Origin: Bacillota bacterium
Lineage (GTDB): Bacteria; Bacillota; Desulfotomaculia; Desulfotomaculales; Desulfohalotomaculaceae
Reading direction: 5' to 3'
Assembly (NCBI GenBank): GCA_009711615.1
Contig: VENI01000005.1
Coordinates: forward strand, 124,001-188,000
DNA: 64,000 nucleotides
A model generated the notes under the pieces. It ran no database searches and was not told the origin of the DNA. It saw nothing but the letters and a program-made list of their open reading frames with translations. The translations under genes and the position numbers were made by a program. Below are positions 33,123 through 41,677 of this stretch, piece by piece; positions within the stretch are counted from its first letter, which is position 1, and every line of letters begins with the position of its first letter.

Positions 33123-33613
33123 TATACCGTCTTATTTAGCATTTTGGTTGACTGGTCTTTGCTTTTCACTTCGCCTGAACCTTGGTAGGTTTGGCTATCG
33201 TTTGGATTGTACATTTTCATTATTGATGAATTTATCTGAATTGCTTTTTTCGTCAGCAGTTTATTTAATTGGTTAAGTTCCTGCAACTTGTTAAAGTCTT
33301 TTCTAAGTTCCATTTGTACCTGTTTTAACTCTATCTTTATATCAACAGGGGCTTTCTCCAGCATTTCTTTTACCGATGCCCCTGGGTTTAGTCCCAGTTC
33401 ATTTTCCAGCTTACGCTGAAGTTCTTCCCTCTCGGGATCTAATTTGGCCATCTGCTGGGTTTGAATGGTAAGTTGTTTCAAAGCATCGTTTAATGCTTCT
33501 ACATCTACATTCCTTAGAGCCTCATTTTGAGTCTCTGCTGTTGTTAGCATTTCTTTCACTACTTCTTTTTGCTGTTTCAAAACCTCTGTTAGTTCAAAAA
33601 AAAGAGGCTCCAT
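33122..33613 (-). CDS. flgN: Flagellar export chaperone FlgN
   Basis: Helical cytosolic chaperone for FlgK and FlgL. 163 residues; FlgN pattern with LTEVLKQQKEVVKEMLTTAE, NELGLNPGASVKEMLEKAP and a C-terminal LQELNQLNKLLTKKAIQINS followed by MKMYNPNDSQTYQGSGE, a tail typical of Gram-positive FlgN. Immediately after flgM and before flgK. Confidence 0.88.
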   Translation of the reverse strand: MEPLFFELTEVLKQQKEVVKEMLTTAETQNEALRNVDVEALNDALKQLTIQTQQMAKLDPEREELQRKLENELGLNPGASVKEMLEKAPVDIKIELKQVQMELRKDFNKLQELNQLNKLLTKKAIQINSSIMKMYNPNDSQTYQGSGEVKSKDQSTKMLNKTV

Positions 33614-33625
33614 GGGATCAACTCC

Positions 33626-33916
33626 TTATACAAGTTCGTCCAGGCGCCTTTCCTTAATCATACCTTCTGCAATTTTTTCTACAGAGGGTTTATAAGTTCC
33701 ATTTTCGATCCGTTCTTTTAATTCCCGCACTTTATCTTCCCTTATGTCGGGCATTTTTTTCATTTCAGCCTGGTATTTGGCCGTTTCTTTGGCCGTTTTA
33801 GATATTTCTACACTGTCGCCTTTGGATTTTATGTTTTCATTATTAGTTTGATTAGTTTTTTTAGCCTGGGATTTGTATGCGTTTATGGGATTGTTACCAA
33901 ATGGTGTGATTTTCAT
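33626..33916 (-). CDS. flgM: Anti-sigma-28 factor FlgM
   Basis: Binds sigma-28 until the hook is finished and it is exported. 96 residues, mostly unfolded first half (NPINAYKSQAKKTNQTNNEN), then GDSVEISKTAKETAKYQAEM and REDKVRELKERIENGTYKPS, the sigma-binding end. Its own promoter is sigma-28 type, so there is negative feedback. ATG after GGAAGGTGA. Confidence 0.93.
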   Translation of the reverse strand: MKITPFGNNPINAYKSQAKKTNQTNNENIKSKGDSVEISKTAKETAKYQAEMKKMPDIREDKVRELKERIENGTYKPSVEKIAEGMIKERRLDELV

Positions 33917-33973
33917 TATTGGTTCACCTTCCTAGTTTTGGGCTTTTGCCCATACGTATTCCTCTTACATATT

Positions 33974-34000
33974 ATATCGTATTCCCAGGCTGAAACTTTA
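33974..34000 (-). promoter_or_regulatory. Sigma-28 promoter of flgM-flgN-flgK-flgL
   Basis: Minus strand: TAAAGTTT with TAAA at 33997-34000, 15-bp spacer, TACGATAT (33974-33981). The -35 is perfect; the -10 has two changes at its 5' end. It overlaps the cheB stop codon. Confidence 0.75.
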
Positions 34001-35086
34001 CAGTGTTTTTATTATTTCTTCTGCAATTTTTGGTAATGGGGTTATTTTATCTGCTGCTCCCAGGTCTATGGCTGCTTTGGGCATCCCGAACACTACGCAA
34101 CTGTTTTCATCTTCGGCTATTGTTCTACCACCTAGTTTTTTTATCTGTAACATCCCCTGGGCGCCGTCTTTACCCATACCTGTCAACAGTACACCCATTA
34201 TATTACCGCCGTATGCTTCGGTGGCGGCATTCATTACTTGGTCCACTGAAGGGCGGAATGTGGCCGGGGGTATTGGCTCACCACATTTTTCGGTTTTCAC
34301 TGTTACCCTGCCCCCACCCTTTACAAAATGCAGTTCACAACCTGCCGGGGCCACTATAACCCTGCCAGGGCGAATTTCATCACCAGGGCTACCGTGAATT
34401 ACTTCTATGTCACTGCGGCGATTAAGATGCTCTGACAGTGATTTGGAAAAACCCACCGGGATGTGTTGCACTACAACTACGCCCACCGGAAAATTAGCTG
34501 GTAGCTTGGGTATGATGCTCTGCAGTGCCACCGGGCCGCCAGTGGAGCATCCTATGACTACTATGTCTATCTTGCTGGTTTTTTTTATCGGAGTGGCTAT
34601 TGGTCTTGGAATTGCTGGTTTTGTTTTTGGTATTGCATGCTGCCCTTGGGGTTTCGTCTTTGGCGGGGGTGCAGGTCTAGCTACATTGCGCATGGTAGCC
34701 CTGGAAGCCACCCTTATTTTAGCACTCAATTCTTTTATCATCGGCCCCAGTTGGCCTGGTTTTGTGGGCTTAGGCACAAAGTCTACTGCACCACTGCTTA
34801 ACGCCTGCATGGTGGCTCTAGCACCCTCAGTTGTTAAGGCACTTAGCATCACCACCGGCACTGGGTTTTCCCTCATCACCCGACGCAGGGCGGCAATACC
34901 GTCTAGCTTAGGCATTTCTACGTCCATAGTTACTACCTGAGGACACAGCTTCTTGATTTGATCTATGGCTTCAAGGCCATCGGTTGCCTGACCGATGACC
35001 TTAATATCACCTTCTACTTCCAGCATACGGGTAACCAGTCTTCTAATTAAAGAAGAATCATCAACTACCAGTACCTTTATTGCCAA
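33998..35086 (-). CDS. cheB: Chemotaxis response regulator / protein-glutamate methylesterase CheB
   Basis: Removes methyl groups from chemoreceptors when phosphorylated by CheA. N-terminal receiver with D55 in TMDVEMPKLDG; linker rich in Pro/Lys (about 138-170); methylesterase domain with catalytic S181 (GCSTGGP), H208 (QHIPVGFS) and D307 (GMGKDGAQG). TTG start after GGAGGCG. Lies 3 bp after cheA. No cheR partner is in the window. Confidence 0.95.
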   Translation of the reverse strand: MAIKVLVVDDSSLIRRLVTRMLEVEGDIKVIGQATDGLEAIDQIKKLCPQVVTMDVEMPKLDGIAALRRVMRENPVPVVMLSALTTEGARATMQALSSGAVDFVPKPTKPGQLGPMIKELSAKIRVASRATMRNVARPAPPPKTKPQGQHAIPKTKPAIPRPIATPIKKTSKIDIVVIGCSTGGPVALQSIIPKLPANFPVGVVVVQHIPVGFSKSLSEHLNRRSDIEVIHGSPGDEIRPGRVIVAPAGCELHFVKGGGRVTVKTEKCGEPIPPATFRPSVDQVMNAATEAYGGNIMGVLLTGMGKDGAQGMLQIKKLGGRTIAEDENSCVVFGMPKAAIDLGAADKITPLPKIAEEIIKTL

Positions 35087-35089
35087 AAA

Positions 35090-37192
35090 TTACGCCTCCT
35101 CGTTAATTCCTGCTACTTTAATTAGGTCACGGGAGTCAATTATCAGCGCTACGCGACCGTCACCAAGAATAGTGGCGCCGGATAAACCATTAACATCACC
35201 TAAGTATTCACCTAGTGACTTAATTACAATTTCCTGTTCACCTAACAGTTTATCAACCACAACCGCTACGCGCTTCTCCGCAGAGGCAATTACCACAACG
35301 TATAAATCTTCGCTTTCACTACTGCCTATGCCAAAACGCTCGGCTAAGCGCAGAAGCGGAAGAATGCGATCTCGTACCACAATTACTTCGTCACTGCCAA
35401 CGTTGCGTATTTCTTCTTGCTTAATACGCAGTGTTTCAGACACATTGGATAATGGGAATGCATACACCTGGTTACCCAGGGTTACCATCAGTGAACGAAT
35501 GATGGCCAGTGTTAATGGCAAACGGATGGTGAAAGTTGTACCTTCACCCAACTTGGTGTCCAGTTCCACCATACCGTTAATTTGTTCTATGGCGGTACGC
35601 ACTACGTCCATGCCCACACCACGGCCAGATAAGTCACTTACCGATCCAGCGGTGGAAAATCCAGCTTTAAAAATAAGATCCAGTGCTTCCCGTTCGGTTA
35701 ACCGGTTAACACCTTCTTGATCATACATGCCTGTTTCCACGGCTTTCCGGCGTAATTTATCCACATCTATACCTTTACCATCATCAGAAATGGTGATAAC
35801 GATATGGCTTTCATGATAAGATGCTTTTAAATGCAGTTTACCGGCCCGTGGTTTACCTAAACGCTCCCGTTCATCCGGGTCTTCAATACCGTGGTCGATA
35901 CCATTTCTAATTAAGTGAATCAATGGATCACCAATCACTTCAATCACATTTCTGTCCAGTTCTGTTTCTTTACCTTCCACAACAAAGTCAATTTCTCTAC
36001 CCAGTTTTTGAGCTGTATCTCGCACCATCCTGGGGAAACGGTTAAATATCTGCGCTATCGGCAACATACGGGCTTTCATAATCTCCTCTTGCAAGTCACC
36101 AGTTACCTGCCCCAGATGGTTTGCTATTTCATTAAGAGATTCAGCCAGTTCATCGGATTGGTACTTTTCTTCAAATATTTCAGTAAACCTGTTTAAACGG
36201 GTGCGGTCAATTACCAGTTCACCCACCAAGTTCATCAGGTTATCTAATTTCTGTACATCTACTCGCACTGTTTTAGCTGTTTTCACAGTTTGTTGTTGCT
36301 GCTGCTCTTTAGCCGGGGCAGGTGCTTTCTTTTCAGATTCAGCTGACTGAACCTTTGTTTCCTTAATTGATTTTGTCTGCCCTTCAGCAGTCTGCAGGGT
36401 AGGAATAAGCCGGCATTCTATGTCATGAACTTCGGCTATACTCAATATCGTGTTCTCTAACTGATCTTGGTCTTCTTGGGTTAACATTACCACTTCAAAG
36501 GTGAAGTCAAACTCACCTTCCTGCAATTTATCAGCAGGTGGAGTGCTCTTTATCACGTCCCCCAACTGTTGCAGAGTTTCAAAAATTAAAAATGCCCGTA
36601 CACTTTTCATTTGTGTACCTTCGTCCAAAGTAATAGCAATTTGGAAGGCCTGGTAACCCCTTACCTCTGCTTCACGAATAACATCCATTACGTTATCATC
36701 TAAGGTTTCCCACTGGTGTTCAGCAGGCATATCCGCTACCGCCTCTGTAGCAGCGGCAGTTTCTTTTTTTGTGTCTTGCTCTGTTTTTGGCTGCTTTAAT
36801 TCATCTGCCGGGTTTCCCCCGCCCATGTAGCCGGAAATTTTATTTAAGATATCAGTTACGTCTATATCTACACTTTCCCCGGTAACTTCTTTCTTTAATA
36901 GGTTTAGGGCATCCAATGCTTCAAACAGAATGTTAATCATATCAGTGGTGACTGAAAGTTCACCCTGGCGAATTTTATCAAACAGGTTTTCTATGTTGTG
37001 GGTTAGGGAGGCCATCTTTTCATAGCCCATTACCCCAGAAGAACCTTTGATGGTGTGGGCAGCCCGAAAAATTTCGTTTAGGACATCTTGATTATCTGGT
37101 TCATTTTCCAATACTAGCAGATTGTCGTTTATTACTTGTAGTTTTTCTTCCAGTTCATCTAAAAATACGCCGATTTCTATATCTGAAAACAC
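35090..37192 (-). CDS. cheA: Chemotaxis histidine kinase CheA
   Basis: Sensor kinase of chemotaxis. Domains: Hpt/P1 with the phosphorylated His46 (FRAAHTIKGSSGVMG), a CheY/CheB-binding P2 region (about 165-268), dimerisation P3 (310-375), ATPase P4 with N box around 421-437 (IRNGIDHG) and G1 DDGKGID near 470, then a CheW-like P5 at the C terminus. GTG start after GGAGGT. Complete at 700 residues. Operon cheW-cheA-cheB. Confidence 0.96.
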   Translation of the reverse strand: MFSDIEIGVFLDELEEKLQVINDNLLVLENEPDNQDVLNEIFRAAHTIKGSSGVMGYEKMASLTHNIENLFDKIRQGELSVTTDMINILFEALDALNLLKKEVTGESVDIDVTDILNKISGYMGGGNPADELKQPKTEQDTKKETAAATEAVADMPAEHQWETLDDNVMDVIREAEVRGYQAFQIAITLDEGTQMKSVRAFLIFETLQQLGDVIKSTPPADKLQEGEFDFTFEVVMLTQEDQDQLENTILSIAEVHDIECRLIPTLQTAEGQTKSIKETKVQSAESEKKAPAPAKEQQQQQTVKTAKTVRVDVQKLDNLMNLVGELVIDRTRLNRFTEIFEEKYQSDELAESLNEIANHLGQVTGDLQEEIMKARMLPIAQIFNRFPRMVRDTAQKLGREIDFVVEGKETELDRNVIEVIGDPLIHLIRNGIDHGIEDPDERERLGKPRAGKLHLKASYHESHIVITISDDGKGIDVDKLRRKAVETGMYDQEGVNRLTEREALDLIFKAGFSTAGSVSDLSGRGVGMDVVRTAIEQINGMVELDTKLGEGTTFTIRLPLTLAIIRSLMVTLGNQVYAFPLSNVSETLRIKQEEIRNVGSDEVIVVRDRILPLLRLAERFGIGSSESEDLYVVVIASAEKRVAVVVDKLLGEQEIVIKSLGEYLGDVNGLSGATILGDGRVALIIDSRDLIKVAGINEEA

Positions 37193-37209
37193 TGGCGCTA
37201 CCTCCTAGC

Positions 37210-37689
37210 TTATTGGTTAAGTTCCATTTCCACCTCTTGCAGTTGTTCCTGTTCACTGTCATACAAAATTTTAGTATGATCCAGTAAAATTACTAGCCTT
37301 TCATCTTCCAACATAGCTACACCCCGTAGATATGCAGCATCCACTCTACCCACCATGCTCGGCGGAGGTTCAATGTTTGAGGTGGGAATACGCAAAACTT
37401 CTTGTACTGAATCTACAATCATACCAAAGGTTACATCATTAACCTGAACAATAACTATCCGGCTTTGGCCAGTGCGTTCACTGCTAGCCAATCCAAAACG
37501 CTTGTTTAAATCTATTACCGGAATGACGCCCCCGCGCAGCTTAATAATACCTTCAACAAATTCCGGTGCACCTGGTATTTGAGTTATTTCTTCCATTCTA
37601 ATTATTTCCCGTACTGAAACAATGTCGATACCGTATGTTTGGTCATTTAGTTGAAATACTACAACCTGTTCTTCAGCTTGACTGGACAC
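37210..37689 (-). CDS. cheW: Chemotaxis coupling protein CheW
   Basis: Links chemoreceptors to CheA. CheW fold: VVFQLNDQTYGIDIVSVREI, PEFVEGIIKLRGGVIPVIDL and VDAAYLRGVAMLEDERLVIL. GTG at 37689 is placed 8 nt after GAGGAG; the GTG at 37698 overlaps this site. First gene of the cheW-cheA-cheB unit. Confidence 0.93.
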   Translation of the reverse strand: MSSQAEEQVVVFQLNDQTYGIDIVSVREIIRMEEITQIPGAPEFVEGIIKLRGGVIPVIDLNKRFGLASSERTGQSRIVIVQVNDVTFGMIVDSVQEVLRIPTSNIEPPPSMVGRVDAAYLRGVAMLEDERLVILLDHTKILYDSEQEQLQEVEMELNQ

Positions 37690-37988
37690 ATTTATCACTC
37701 CTCTGAGAATTATTGTGCAAGTGTCTTCAATTTACCACATATAAACCCGCCCACTGTCTCTAGCGGTTTTCTACCAATTCTAGATTAAATAATATAGTCA
37801 ATAATTAGCTACAATTCGACTTGTTCTTTTACTACTACCTCTAAGCAAGCAAATCCTGCCTGTTATTGTGTGAATTAACAAAAATGGTATTCGAATCTAC
37901 CTGTAAAATCATTCCTTCTGGAAATAAGATTGAGAAAATCCTACCATCGGTGTTAATGATTCCATGTTTATTGTAATATATTATTACT
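37690..37988. other. Divergent intergenic region between cheW and comB
   Basis: Roughly 300 bp. It should carry promoters in both directions, but no clear sigma-A or sigma-28 element was found. A minus-strand frame around 37841-37980 gives a 40-residue protein-like stretch without a start or ribosome site (see rejected items). Confidence 0.45.
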
Positions 37989-38801
37989 ATGATGATAACA
38001 ACTGTTTTTAAAAAAGCGGATATTTCTAATTTAAAAAACACTTACAGAGTCGCTGTAGTGTTGGATGTATTGCGGGCAACCACTACCATTACCACCGCCC
38101 TAAAAAATGGATGCCGGGAAGTAATACCGGTGGCAGATGTAGATGAAGCCCGAAAGTTAGGTGATGACCCAAATGTACTACTGTGTGGAGAGCGTTCGGC
38201 GGTTAAATTGCCGGGTTTTAACCTAGGCAACTCGCCGTTAGAATTTAACTGTGATACAGTCAGCGGGAAAACTGTTGTTCTAACCACCACTAACGGTACT
38301 GGAGCCATTAAGATGGCAGCAAAAAAATCCGGAACTGTAGTAATTGGCAGTCTGCTAAACTCCAAAGCGGTAGCTAAAAAACTCCTGCAATTTAACGGTG
38401 ATATATTATTGGTCTGTTCTGGCACCAGAGGTAATTTCTCAATGGAAGATACACTGGCCGCCGGCTTTATCGTTAAAGAATTTTTATCTTTAAAAGGTAT
38501 TAAAAATTACAGTGGTCAAGAGATTACCAAGCAACGCTCTAATGTAAGTGATGTCTATGCCGCTGAAACTCCTATAGATAATAACATCGAAAATAATATT
38601 GTTTTAAATGACAGTTCAGTGGCAGCTTATAGAATATCGTTATTTTATAACGACAACACACTGGATGCACTATATGATTCACTGCACGGTCAAAAATTGG
38701 CCCAACTTGGTATGCGCCATGATTTAACATATTGTTCTAAATTAAATACCTGCAACTTAGTACCAATATATAAAGATGGTATCATCACTGCAACAACTTA
38801 A
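37989..38801 (+). CDS. comB: 2-phosphosulfolactate phosphatase (ComB family)
   Basis: ComB removes phosphate from 2-phosphosulfolactate, a step towards coenzyme M in methanogens and sulfolactate in some spore formers. The family signature is clear: VVLDVLRATTTITTALKNG, LCGERSAVKLPGFNLGNSPL and VLTTTNGTGAI, plus SGTRGNFSMEDTLAAG. 270 residues. Two adjacent ATGs; no strong ribosome site precedes them. No other genes of the pathway (ComA, ComC) are in the window, so the physiological role is open. Confidence 0.85.
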   Translation: MMITTVFKKADISNLKNTYRVAVVLDVLRATTTITTALKNGCREVIPVADVDEARKLGDDPNVLLCGERSAVKLPGFNLGNSPLEFNCDTVSGKTVVLTTTNGTGAIKMAAKKSGTVVIGSLLNSKAVAKKLLQFNGDILLVCSGTRGNFSMEDTLAAGFIVKEFLSLKGIKNYSGQEITKQRSNVSDVYAAETPIDNNIENNIVLNDSSVAAYRISLFYNDNTLDALYDSLHGQKLAQLGMRHDLTYCSKLNTCNLVPIYKDGIITATT

Positions 38802-38914
38802 TATTAAATAAGGTGTTATTTTTAGATTTATTTTTGGTAAAACTAAATTATAGTTTGACTATTGAGTGTGTTATGGATATAATTGGAAATAAAACTTAAG
38901 GGGGTTGTTTTTTA

Positions 38915-39214
38915 ATGGGAAACATTGAGTGGTATAGTCCACGTAATTCATTTAATGCCATGATTAGCAAGAATCATATCACATTGGGTGAACTGGCTGT
39001 TGAAAAGCTAAACAGTGAGTATGCAATCCTTGGTTATGATAAGGAAAAAGGTGTGATAGCAATTAAAGCAGTAAACAAAGGAGAAGGTTTTAAAATAACC
39101 AAACGTAAAATTAATGCTAAAAACTTTCTAAACCATTTTGAAATTGATATTAAGGGTACATATCCTGTGGAGTACGATGAGAAAAACAGAGCATTATATG
39201 TAAATCTAGATTAG
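38915..39214 (+). CDS. Conserved hypothetical protein
   Basis: 99 residues; mixed alpha/beta with an AbrB-like or small DNA/RNA-binding feel (ITLGELAVEKLNSEYAILGY, KAVNKGEGFKITKRKINAKN), but no family was recognised with confidence. Strong start: AAGGGGG 8 nt before the ATG. Single-gene unit ended by a terminator directly after the stop codon. Confidence 0.75.
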   Translation: MGNIEWYSPRNSFNAMISKNHITLGELAVEKLNSEYAILGYDKEKGVIAIKAVNKGEGFKITKRKINAKNFLNHFEIDIKGTYPVEYDEKNRALYVNLD

Positions 39215-39232
39215 GGCGCAGTTTCTGCGCTC
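39214..39232 (+). terminator. Terminator of the 99-residue hypothetical gene
   Basis: GGGCGCAG-TTT-CTGCGCTC followed by TTTT. Begins on the last base of the stop codon. Confidence 0.85.
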
Positions 39233-39342
39233 TTTTGTATTTAACATCAATCTATTCTGTTGTTTGTTGAAAATAACTAAGTTATATATTTTATGATATA
39301 ATGTAGTGCGTGGATTTTATATATGAACTTGGAGGGTTTACA

Positions 39343-40173
39343 ATGCGCACTTGGTACATTGAGGATGCTGGCGGCGGATGCCAAGCATTTTCTGAGGTAC
39401 TGGTGCTGGTGAGTGAAGAACCGCGGGAGATTTATTCTGCTAGGTTACCGTTAACATGGCAGGAAGAAGTAGGCATGGAAGAAATGGCCTGCCGTTTGGT
39501 TATAGATATGATGGATAAAGCCGGGGTAGCCAAGAGTGATAAGTTACTGGTTTGCTCGGGAAACATATTTCACACGCTGCACCAGTGGTTGGAGGATAAT
39601 GGATATAATTGGGACACTGAAAAAATGGATGGTTTAGCCCACGATACTGCCGAGGATGCTTTTCACCGGCAATTGGTGGAAGCAGGAGTACCCAAAGAAT
39701 ATAAGCTTGAAGGACGGGATTACAGAAATTTTTACCGCCAAGTGGAAAAGTGGGTCAAAAAACAAACAGAACCCAGTCAGTATTGGAAGGATAGAGGAGC
39801 CCGGAGGAAACCTGCAGAAGCCCGCTACAGGCTACGTAGCACCTTTACTCGTTCCCGGAAATGCCGAAAATGCAACAAAAAGATTCTACCATTTTCTCCG
39901 GTGGTGGAAAATCGAGTGCGTAAAAATGGTAAAAAATACCGTTACTTTTTTCACCCTCACTGCAGCCCGGTGGAGCCGATGAAGGGGAAACTAAATTACG
40001 CTACAGTTAGTTGGGATGGTTGTGAAGTTGAAGGTATAATTCTACCCTGCAAACAGGAAGTTACATGCCCGATCTGCAGGGAAATTATCAAGATAGGAAA
40101 ACCCATTTTTTACGGATATTTAGATGATAAGTTGGTTTATGGACATGCGAAGTGCTTGCGCAATGAAGAATGA
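39343..40173 (+). CDS. Hypothetical protein with C-terminal cysteine pairs (zinc-ribbon-like)
   Basis: 276 residues from the ATG at 39343 (GGAGG, 8 nt). N-terminal half (1-130) is an acidic alpha/beta region containing YSARLPLTWQEEVGMEEMAC and DKLLVCSGNIFHTLHQWLED. The C-terminal half is basic and holds three metal-site-like pairs: CRKCNKKI, HPHC and CPICREII, with a closing HAKC. Looks like two treble-clef or zinc-ribbon modules after a nuclease- or ribonuclease-H-like region. I do not recognise the family. Single gene. Confidence 0.75.
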   Translation: MRTWYIEDAGGGCQAFSEVLVLVSEEPREIYSARLPLTWQEEVGMEEMACRLVIDMMDKAGVAKSDKLLVCSGNIFHTLHQWLEDNGYNWDTEKMDGLAHDTAEDAFHRQLVEAGVPKEYKLEGRDYRNFYRQVEKWVKKQTEPSQYWKDRGARRKPAEARYRLRSTFTRSRKCRKCNKKILPFSPVVENRVRKNGKKYRYFFHPHCSPVEPMKGKLNYATVSWDGCEVEGIILPCKQEVTCPICREIIKIGKPIFYGYLDDKLVYGHAKCLRNEE

Positions 40174-40187
40174 GTTAAATGTTATTC

Positions 40188-40886
40188 TTAATTCTTCATT
40201 CTACATTCTTCATTAATCGCCCCGCCAGCACCGCATTCTGTTTGCCGCTGAAGTAGGTTGTTGATTGCTTTCTGAAATATTTGTTGTTGGCTAATCTTCT
40301 TAAATGTGGTTAAGAAAAATTCTGCTGTCCAACCAATAGTAAGTGAAAAGATTAATGTGCCCAAACCTAAAAGACCACCCATCAAGAAACCCAGTGTAAC
40401 CACCGTTACTTCCAGCAGCGTACGCACTAATCCTATACGCCAGCCAGTTATTTGGTGCAAAGCTACCATTAAGCTATCCCTTGGGCCAGAACCTAGGTTG
40501 GCACTCATGTAAATACCGGTGCCCAGACCAAATACTATTATCCCCGCCACAAGGTACATCACCCGGAATACTATTTCCGTCGGCACCGGAAACCATCCCC
40601 ATTGCATAATCAGGTCAACAAAAACACCTATTAACAACATATTAAGTACTGATCCGGTGAAAGGCTTAACCCCTAACACCCAACTTAAAGCCACCAACAA
40701 CATACCCATTCCAATCATGATTTTACCAAGGCTAAAGGGTAGGTATTTAGTCAAGCCAAGGTGCAACACATCCCACGGTGTTGGACCCAAGTGAGCCTGA
40801 ACAAGCAAAACAACGGCCGCACCTACAGTAAACAATCCTGCGATTAACCATGTGTATTGTAGCGCATAAAAGATCATTTTTTTCAA
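40188..40886 (-). CDS. YczE/YitT-type integral membrane protein
   Basis: 232 residues with five to six hydrophobic helices and the YczE signature ANLGSGPRDSLMVALHQITG as well as AHLGPTPWDVLHLGL. YczE-like proteins are membrane proteins of unknown mechanism; in Bacillus one is linked to surfactin production. TTG start after AAGGTG. The 3' end and upstream region both carry an ATTCTTCATTCTAC repeat. Confidence 0.85.
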   Translation of the reverse strand: MKKMIFYALQYTWLIAGLFTVGAAVVLLVQAHLGPTPWDVLHLGLTKYLPFSLGKIMIGMGMLLVALSWVLGVKPFTGSVLNMLLIGVFVDLIMQWGWFPVPTEIVFRVMYLVAGIIVFGLGTGIYMSANLGSGPRDSLMVALHQITGWRIGLVRTLLEVTVVTLGFLMGGLLGLGTLIFSLTIGWTAEFFLTTFKKISQQQIFQKAINNLLQRQTECGAGGAINEECRMKN

Positions 40887-40913
40887 TTATGATACACCTT
40901 CATTCTTAATTCT

Positions 40914-41555
40914 TCATTCTACATTCCCAATTAAACTTATTAGTTCATCCCAATTGTTTAAAATGTAGTCGGGTTTATGATTTTCTAATACATTACGTTC
41001 TGCCATTCCCCATGGCACTGCTATGGCCAGTGTACCTGCTGCCTTGGCTGCCAGAATGTCGAATGGGCTGTCTCCAACATAGGCTGCCTGCTTTGTCGTG
41101 CGGTTCAACTTTTCCAATGCAGCATATAGAGGCTCGGGTTGGGGCTTATGTTTATCCACATCATTTACACCGATTAATACCTGAATATATTTATCTATCC
41201 CTAAATATTCTATGCTGCGCTGTGCAACTTTGGTTGTTTTTGATGTTACAACCCCCATGGTGTAGCCTCCATCTTCCAATTGCTTAAGCATTTCCATAGT
41301 GCCTGGGTACACCGTGGTATAATGGTCATGGTCAATGGCATAGTATTCTTGGTAGAGTTTAAAAAAATCCGGTTGCCTGTCTTCCCCAGCAAAGTGAATG
41401 CCGATATCTTTTAAGGGGCGACCTATCCACCCCATCACTTCATCGTCGCCCCAATCTATATTCATTTCATCAAACACCCGTTGAAATGTGTTTCTTATTA
41501 ATGGCAGTGAATTCGCCAAAGTCCCGTCTAGGTCAAAAAGTACTGTATTAATTTT
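40914..41555 (-). CDS. ppaX: HAD-family pyrophosphatase PpaX / phosphoglycolate phosphatase-like
   Basis: Soluble HAD hydrolase. Motif I FDLDGTLANS (nucleophile Asp), motif II VVTSKTTK, and motif III/IV KPQPEPLY and VGDSPFDILAAKAAG. PpaX hydrolyses pyrophosphate released by HPr kinase/phosphorylase; phosphoglycolate phosphatase is the close alternative. ATG at 41555; the extension to 41591 has no ribosome site. No hprK nearby to support the PpaX choice. Confidence 0.8.
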   Translation of the reverse strand, partial: KINTVLFDLDGTLANSLPLIRNTFQRVFDEMNIDWGDDEVMGWIGRPLKDIGIHFAGEDRQPDFFKLYQEYYAIDHDHYTTVYPGTMEMLKQLEDGGYTMGVVTSKTTKVAQRSIEYLGIDKYIQVLIGVNDVDKHKPQPEPLYAALEKLNRTTKQAAYVGDSPFDILAAKAAGTLAIAVPWGMAERNVLENHKPDYILNNWDELISLIGNVE

Positions 41556-41607
41556 CATAAGAACATAACCTGCCTTAATTGATAATGTCATTATTCTAAC
41601 ACATGAA

Positions 41608-41636
41608 AAACCTTGGCACCATCATTACCAAGGTTT
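41608..41636 (-). terminator. Terminator after the GerMN gene
   Basis: Minus-strand stem AACCTTGG/CCAAGGTT around a 12-base loop with a T-tract. Separates the two-component operon from ppaX. Confidence 0.75.
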
Positions 41637-41677
41637 ATTTTTTATTCCACTTTAAGAGGCTTTTCAAATCATTGCTT

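Noticed and set aside
37841-37980. Minus-strand frame coding NTDGRIFSILFPEGMILQVD and about 20 more residues
   Set aside because: Looks protein-like but has no start codon with a ribosome site; extending it upstream overlaps the comB start. Possibly a gene remnant.
40190-40930. Direct repeats ATTCTTCATTCTAC on both sides of the YczE gene
   Set aside because: Two short A/T-rich copies (about 40190-40212 and 40905-40925) plus a partial at 54765; suggestive of a dispersed repeat but too simple to call a mobile element.
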